In this document: positions 58,843 to 64,000 of the stretch, one piece after another
Position numbering within the stretch: position 1 is the stretch's first letter
Layout: each line of letters opens with the position of its first letter
Assembly: GCF_019649055.1 (NCBI RefSeq)
Contig: NW_026570295.1
Coordinates: 434,001-498,000 of the forward strand
DNA: 64,000 nt
Direction of reading: 5' to 3'
Source of the DNA: Paramacrobiotus metropolitanus
Taxonomy: Eukaryota > Tardigrada > Eutardigrada > Parachela > Macrobiotidae
The notes under the pieces: generated by a model
What the model was told of the DNA's origin: nothing
Databases searched by the model: none
What the model saw: the letters and a program-made list of their open reading frames with translations, nothing else
Made by a program: the position numbers and the translations under genes

Positions 58843-59762
58843 CAGCCCTGCCGGGCCAAGTTGGGACAGTTTTTCTCAAAAATTCCCATGAACCACCCGT
58901 CACCAGATCACAACTAATCAAATATGAAAGTTGTCCCTGTGGGTGTCCAACATCTTTTGCACTTGAGGTTTCCATGCTCAGAGCGTACTTTGATTTTTGG
59001 TAGAATAAAAACTAGGATAGACTAGCTGAAAAAAGTGGTTGAACCCATCGAACTTGTAAGCCCCTGCCCTATTCAAAATTTGCTTTAAATTTCTGGTGAT
59101 CTGGTGATCCAAAAGCAATTACTTTAAACGGATTGCCATCTAGTCCTCTTGCGAATTAGTCTATTTGCCAGCCGATTCCGACCAGGGGTCTGTGACCTTT
59201 ACAGTCTGCCTGCAGACACCTGAACTCTTGAGGGTTACCTCATCTGAATGCTCGCCGTACAGTCGCATGGCGTCTTATGCATATGTTTTTGGAAAAATCT
59301 CGTACAGGAGGACCTTAGCGTCTATCCAAGTTCTCCTATTTTCATAACAAGCCCGGAATATTGCGGTCGCAGAGTTTGAACTGCAGCTACAACCTTTTTT
59401 CATCTCCAGCTTTGTCGGTGTCTGACTCCACTTATTCAGCACAACGATCTCTTCGCCTGAGCAATATATTTCAGTCAAACGTTAAAGTTGTATGATGGTA
59501 TCCATGGGTCATCCAAGGAAAATGCCGATTCAAGGTTACCACATTCTGTGCGCTAGGCAACCCTATTTTTCGAAAGGTGCGTTATAACATACTGGTTTAT
59601 GGGAAAGATATCTTATTTATTGACAACGTATCGGTTTTGACATCTTCGGATTCGTAATAAAAAGTTACACTAACAATATTGTAAGTTAAAAGTTAAACGA
59701 CGTATACAACTATTTCTAGAATTTATTTTATACAAGTGTCCCAACTTGGCCCGGCAGGGCTG
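58843..59762. mobile_element. 920-bp TA-flanked element, Tc1/mariner-like by ends
   Basis: A perfect 26-bp inverted repeat begins CAGCCCTGCCGGGCCAAGTT (58843-58868) and returns at 59737-59762. TA flanks both sides. Open frames inside (59157-59478 on either strand) show no transposase motif, so it looks non-autonomous. The right end lies 23 bp before the acceptor of a MAM exon at 59786. Assignment to Tc1/mariner rests only on the TA duplication. Confidence 0.72.
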
Positions 59763-59785
59763 TAGTTGCATGAATTTCTTTGCAG

Positions 59786-60974
59786 AATATGGCGAGCCGG
59801 CGTCGCACAGTGGTGTGGCCTGCTATTTCCAGTGTGGCGCCACCTGTGGCTGGCAGCCGCCCAGTCGGCCGGCCGTCGGCTGGCGAGCGGTCAACGGATC
59901 GTACGGTGTCGGCCCGTACGCCGTGTACAACGACGACAGCGAAGGATACCTCGTGGCCGACAGCCAGGACGTCGCCGCCATCACCGACACCCTCCAGATG
60001 CGCTCCAAGGCCTTCCCCTATGTTAACAGCAGCATGGCCTTCGCCTACCGCGCCTTCGGACATGGAATCAAACATCTGCGGCTGTATGGTGAACACGCCG
60101 CAACCAGCGGTTTCTGTTGAGGGAAACCGGGGATGCGTCGCGGATGTGGCTGTACACGTTGGTCTCCGTCTGCTTCAACGAGCCTGTTGGTATGTGTTGA
60201 CTGTTGTGACATGGAAACCGAAACGTTAAACAGCGGTAATTTACAGTATTTCAGTTCCCTACCACTGTAACATTCTCGTTTTGCTGAACTGGATATTAGT
60301 GCTGCAAACGTAGTGTTATGACAGCAGTTAGGAATGCAGCGAACTCCATTGCTGCTTTGGATTTATGCAATAGTGGCAATTTTGCTGATGCGTAAGTCTT
60401 CAATATTTGCCAATCTGTTTTTGTAAAACTTGCGTTAACCAAAGGAGCTCCAGGAATTTTAACCGGTTTCGGTATCAAATTTTGTGATGACCTTCGTTTT
60501 CTTAGTTTTCATATTCTTGGTGAGTAATCAGCTGTGCTACTCTGTAGTGTTGTAATTTGCCGTTGTAATATGAGGGCTATGCACGTAGTGTGGTGGCAGA
60601 TAGTCAAAATGTGTGCAAATTCAGAAAACGTTGAACAGTTATTCGTGAATCGTGAATATTTTTTTGCACGACTTGGCTCCATCAAAAGAGTGTGCATGGC
60701 ACAGAGACATCTTTTGTTATTGCTTAAGCTGTTGTCGTTTTGGGATCGCCCACAAATCATTTCGCTCAGATCTGTATATTAAATTTCGCTGTTGCAGTTG
60801 GTGATCGAGGCGCAGCTCAACGCACGCGGCTTCTACGTGGCCATCGACCACGACATCATGAACCAGGATCTCGACACGAACGAAATGCCCGGCGCTGGAT
60901 CTCTACACAACCTCCCCACCCATCACCACCGATTCTGGCCTGACAACGGGACCGACCACACCAGCGCCCATTAT
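59786..60974 (+). pseudogene. MAM-domain remnant
   Basis: After acceptor TTTCTTTGCAG an exon reads GEPASHSGVACYFQCGATCGW, a MAM start, through DSQDVAAITDTLQMRSKAF and HLRLYGEHAATSGF. A frame change near 60115 is needed to continue into RETGDASRMWLYTLVSVCFN. After an intron, LVIEAQLNARGFYVAIDHDI (60799 onward) is a MAM end. A Thr/Pro linker (PITTDSGLTTGPTTPAPI) follows in another frame and is cut by the MITE at 60975. Two frame changes make translation unlikely. The small intron ends in DNA also found at 20930-21066. Confidence 0.7.
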
Positions 60975-61550
60975 TAGTGAGGCGGCGAAACAGGTGTAGG
61001 GTGATGGTTTGAGTCGAAAGTCGATCGAACGGCTTGAACTGTGGCTACTGGTAGAAGTGCGCAAACGCTGCACTGTTGCCAAATTACAACCGTTGAATGG
61101 CGTTCGAAGTTCTTTTGTTTTGTTAACACTAGTTAGCTAGCTAGTCAAATACTTTTTTAAATTCCAATTCGAAGATTTTTCTGATATTTCCCCTCGCGCA
61201 CAGCAGGTTTTCCATTGCAAGTTATTTAGTTTTACAGTTGAAGCTAACGATATAATTCGATAAAATACAGCGAACTTTGACTTTTTTCTGGTTTTTCCAA
61301 CTGGGATGTTTTTTCCACCTTATAAAAATTTTATTGTCAAATTTTAATTTTAGCAACATCAAAATTTAACCAGTCTGGCAAAACCGTTATCACGCGGTCC
61401 ACGCCAACATACCGTCTTCTGATTGGTTGCGATTTTGGCCGTTATGTGGCATATTGCGCTTGCGCACTTCTATCATTAGTCACAGTTCAAGCCGTTCGAT
61501 CGACTTTCGACTCCAAACCATCAACTTACACCTGTTTCGCCGCCTCACTA
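60975..61550. mobile_element. 576-bp MITE with ~80-bp inverted ends
   Basis: TAGTGAGGCGGCGAAACAGG starts the left end and, inverted, closes the right end. Similarity continues through TCGAAAGTCGATCGAACGGC to GAAGTGCGCAA, about 80 bp. TTAT lies on both sides (60971-60974 and 61551-61554); a TA duplication with ends GTGAGGCGG is the other reading. The inside is AT-rich with no frame. It sits at the end of a MAM linker exon. Confidence 0.8.
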
Positions 61551-61924
61551 TTATATCAGTACGTGAGCCACAAATTGCTCAGCTTAGTGACTAATCCCTA
61601 ATAATGTTGAATTATTAGGGATTGGTCAAATTGATTAAAACTGTGAATTGCCCTTTGTGTTAAATACGAGTAATATACGTGTGGTCAGAACGATACGCTG
61701 CGAGTGTATTCGAACGTTGTCTTATGGCAGAAGGCGTGGCTTTATTACTACAATTATTAGAAATTTGTAAAACTTTGAAAGTATTCAACTCCTTGTGAAT
61801 AGTCTTTTGCACTATATACTCTGTATTACAAAATAATTATCAGCATTTTTATCGCGATTTTCTGGAACTGCTTAATAGTTACCACATTTTTTTGCAAATA
61901 CTTTGACGGTAATGTTTAACTGGT

Positions 61925-62175
61925 CGAATGCCTGCAGCGGAACCCGTCCGCGGCACGATCATCTGTGATTTCGGTGATGGCAACCACGTGAACATGTGCG
62001 GCTGGCAGAACGCCGGCAGTCTGCAGCAGCAGTGGACACCGCTGCTCCGCATCGGATGCAACAGAATGTCAGCAGTGTTCGAAGCGGAACCGGGTAATTT
62101 CTTTGCCGGCGCCGTATCTGACCATCCCGACACCTTCCGGCTTGACCACCACGGAACCGCAGGTTACGCTGCGTA
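61925..62175 (+). pseudogene. MAM-domain start fragment
   Basis: VRGTIICDFGDGNHVNMCGW is a clear MAM start with the Cys-x-Phe and Cys-Gly-Trp landmarks, running to about 62095. Linker-like text (IPTPSGLTTTEPQVT) follows in another frame. The preceding 200 bp resemble 25605-25800. No continuing exon was found before the CBM14 gene on the other strand. Confidence 0.6.
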
Positions 62176-62498
62176 AGTCGCATTCGAAGATGTTGAGTGG
62201 TGTTATCTTGATTTCCAGACTTGCATTTTTGCACGTTAGTATCTTGAGCTTTCGGAATATTGCTCAAATTTTCGCAATTGCGGTCTGACGAGGTGGAACT
62301 GACTTCAACCATTGAAAACCCGTAACTGGTTGTTTTTATTTACTGTTTGTCAATCAAGCCCAAAGTCAGCATCATTCGTACAGCGATCACATTGTTTGTT
62401 CATGAATTACAGTCCATTGTTACAAAATCTGTGCAGTATAGGAAACCAGATCGAAGGTTGAGAGCGAGCCAGCAGTCTATAGGTTACGAGCGCCTCAT

Positions 62499-63366
62499 CT
62501 ACTGAGCAGCAGCCTCGCCTTCAGCGGGAGCCGCTTCCGGTGCTGCTTCAGCAGCCGGGGCCTCGGCCGGCGCGGCTTCTTCTGGAGCCGGCGCGGCGAC
62601 CTCCACACGACCGGAGGCAACGGCACCGGTCAGTTTGCGGACAACGTCATCCAGCAGAGGCACGTTGGCGCCCTGGTAGAGACGGCTGTTGGAGTAGTCA
62701 TCGAACTGGGCGGCCTTGCTGCAGTCCACATTGAACCACCAATCACAGACCAGGGTGATGGAATTGAAAACCTACAAACACAGACAGCCAATCAGCGTTC
62801 TGTCGTCAGCCAATCAGAGCGCGCGGTGACGTACACTCATATTGGGGCACAGGTACGAGGTCTGGTTGCCGTTGATGTCGCAGCGGTGGAAGACTGCAAG
62901 ACAGAGGGTTAATAATCAAGAAAACCTGATGTAAACAGGCATGTAATGGATTACCCTGGCATCGGGAACCCGCGGAGTTGTCAGCATAGAAACCTGGCTG
63001 GTGGGTGGTGCTGCAGTCAAAGCTACTGGCCGGAATGACGGCATTATTGGGGTAATCCTGACCAGCACGGGCGGTAGCGATCAGGTTGTACTGGTCGGGT
63101 ACGGTCAACTTGTTGCGGCCCCGCAGCTGATCCAACGCCGCAAAGGCTAAGGGGTTCTGGGTCTTCACAGCGCGCTTAGCCTACAAAAGATTAACAGCTA
63201 CAAAATGGGACTAAAGCTGTTAGTACCGGAAATAGCCACTACAAAAAAATTAAGATGGAAACTACGTAAAGTTTACATTGAGTACTGTGGCTTTTGATAT
63301 TGTTACCTTAATGCTGGCGGCGGAAGCCACAGCAACGAGGGCAAGAAGAACCAGAATGGACTTCAT
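62499..63366 (-). CDS. Secreted one-CBM14 cuticle-type protein, 205 aa
   Basis: Exons 63366-63307, 63180-62955, 62893-62835 and 62771-62499, with GT-AG junctions and the family phases. Signal peptide of 20 residues (SILVLLALVAVASAAS), AKR, then GRNKLTVPDQ where the other members have GKSRLSVPDQ. The CBM14 domain has all six cysteines and ends in CDWWFNVDC. The tail ends in GEAAAQ as in the gene at 15482. It should be a CPAP1-like extracellular chitin-binding protein. It is the most isolated member and is separated from the next CBM14 gene by MAM copy 2. Confidence 0.88.
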
Positions 63367-63466
63367 GGCTAGTACTGAAAGGGACCGTTAGTATTAAGGA
63401 AAGCGCCGCTGGATTGTAGAATTGCTTGAACGGCTGCCTGATGAAAATGTAGCTTGCTTAGCGGTT

Positions 63467-63605
63467 CTTTTATACGAAGTCAAGTTTTTCTGCTTCGAAC
63501 TTGGCGCGAACGTTAACTTCCGCAGCATTGCATAAGGTCCACTAAAACAAGGGTTAACGATTTAATTAGAACAGAAGCGCCCGGAGTTAATTAAAACTGA
63601 ATCAG
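63467..63605 (-). promoter_or_regulatory. Promoter module of the CBM14 gene at 62499
   Basis: TATA box (TATAAAAGAA) at 63465-63474 on the minus strand. TGCGGAAGTTAACGTTCGC lies at 63507-63525, a second GTTAACCCTT near 63551-63560 and TTAATTAACTCCGGG at 63580-63594. The central GCGC core of the first block is altered compared with the other genes. Confidence 0.65.
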
Positions 63606-64000
63606 CCTATTAAGCAGTGTACTGTGTTCCATCGACGATTCTATCATTTCTTGTTACTTAATATCAATCGCGACAAATTTTGACCAATACGTGAAACAAC
63701 GATTTTGGAATGTCAACGATTTTACAGTCGCCGGCGTAATGATACAGCCGGCAATTAATTTTTATTAATTATTCTGATACATCTAGCCATTTTTACATAA
63801 TTAATTGTTGGACGGTTGTTCGTTGGCCGCCCCGGTCGGCCTTGAGCTTGTAAATGACCACTTCGTGTTAGCAGAGGCAGTAAAATCGATGTACGTAAAT
63901 TGACTAACTTAAAATTTCCAAGACTCTAAGATCGGCTGGCTTATGTTGAGTGGTGTTTAGTCATTTTTCGCCAGATAATTAAAGAAGACATTAAATATAA
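63606..64000. other. Intergenic at right edge
   Basis: AT-rich upstream DNA. CGGCCTTGAGCTTGTAAAT at 63838-63856 resembles words upstream of the other CBM14 genes (CTGGCCTTGAGCTTGCAAAT at 19670; CTTTGGCCTTGAGCTTGTGA near 15029), so part of the upstream region is shared by the family. No gene seen. Confidence 0.45.

Noticed and set aside
59157-59478. Coding potential inside the 920-bp TA-flanked element
   Set aside because: The frames are short, lack DDE/DDD landmarks and have no initiation context, so no transposase was called.

Overview
This is animal nuclear DNA. Genes are split by short GT-AG introns, coding exons are GC-rich and intergenic DNA is AT-rich. Small secreted proteins with one chitin-binding type-2 (CBM14) domain point to a moulting invertebrate (arthropod, tardigrade or relative). 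I cannot name the species from sequence alone. Exon coordinates were worked out by eye from splice sites, reading phase and comparison of copies inside the window.

Layout. (1) 195-7470, minus strand: fourteen exons of a secreted or receptor-like gene (MAM-A) with a signal peptide and six MAM domains, open throughout and running off the left edge. (2) 9203-11811, minus: a two-exon, 375-residue rhodopsin-class GPCR. (3) 13694-19094, minus: three tandem CBM14 cuticle-type genes, the first dead. (4) 20.9-27 kb: a broken DIRS-like tyrosine-recombinase retrotransposon and two tandem duplications, set among MAM-gene scraps. (5) 27.1-32.6 kb, plus: decayed copy 1 of the MAM gene. (6) 32862-45043, plus: MAM-B, a second multi-MAM gene whose 5' exons are nearly identical to MAM-A but damaged, and whose 3' half ends in a Thr/Ser-rich stalk, a transmembrane helix and a tail with a PPAY motif. 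(7) 46776-47614, minus: a fourth CBM14 gene. (8) 48.9-58.1 kb, plus: decayed copy 2 of the MAM gene, with an internal inversion and a PIF/Harbinger-like transposon. (9) 58.8-62.2 kb: small transposons and MAM fragments. (10) 62499-63366, minus: a fifth CBM14 gene.

The locus is an expanding and decaying cluster. Inverted and direct copies of a multi-MAM receptor gene alternate with CBM14 genes that share a three-motif promoter. Because the copies are related, some transposon insertions can be read against an empty paralogous site. The clearest insertion is a hAT-type element whose 8-bp target duplication is a splice donor (GTAAGTAG), so the element sits in an intron with a donor sequence at each end. 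No operon-like linkage is implied. The CBM14 proteins and the MAM receptor would both act outside the cell, but the sequence gives no evidence that they interact.
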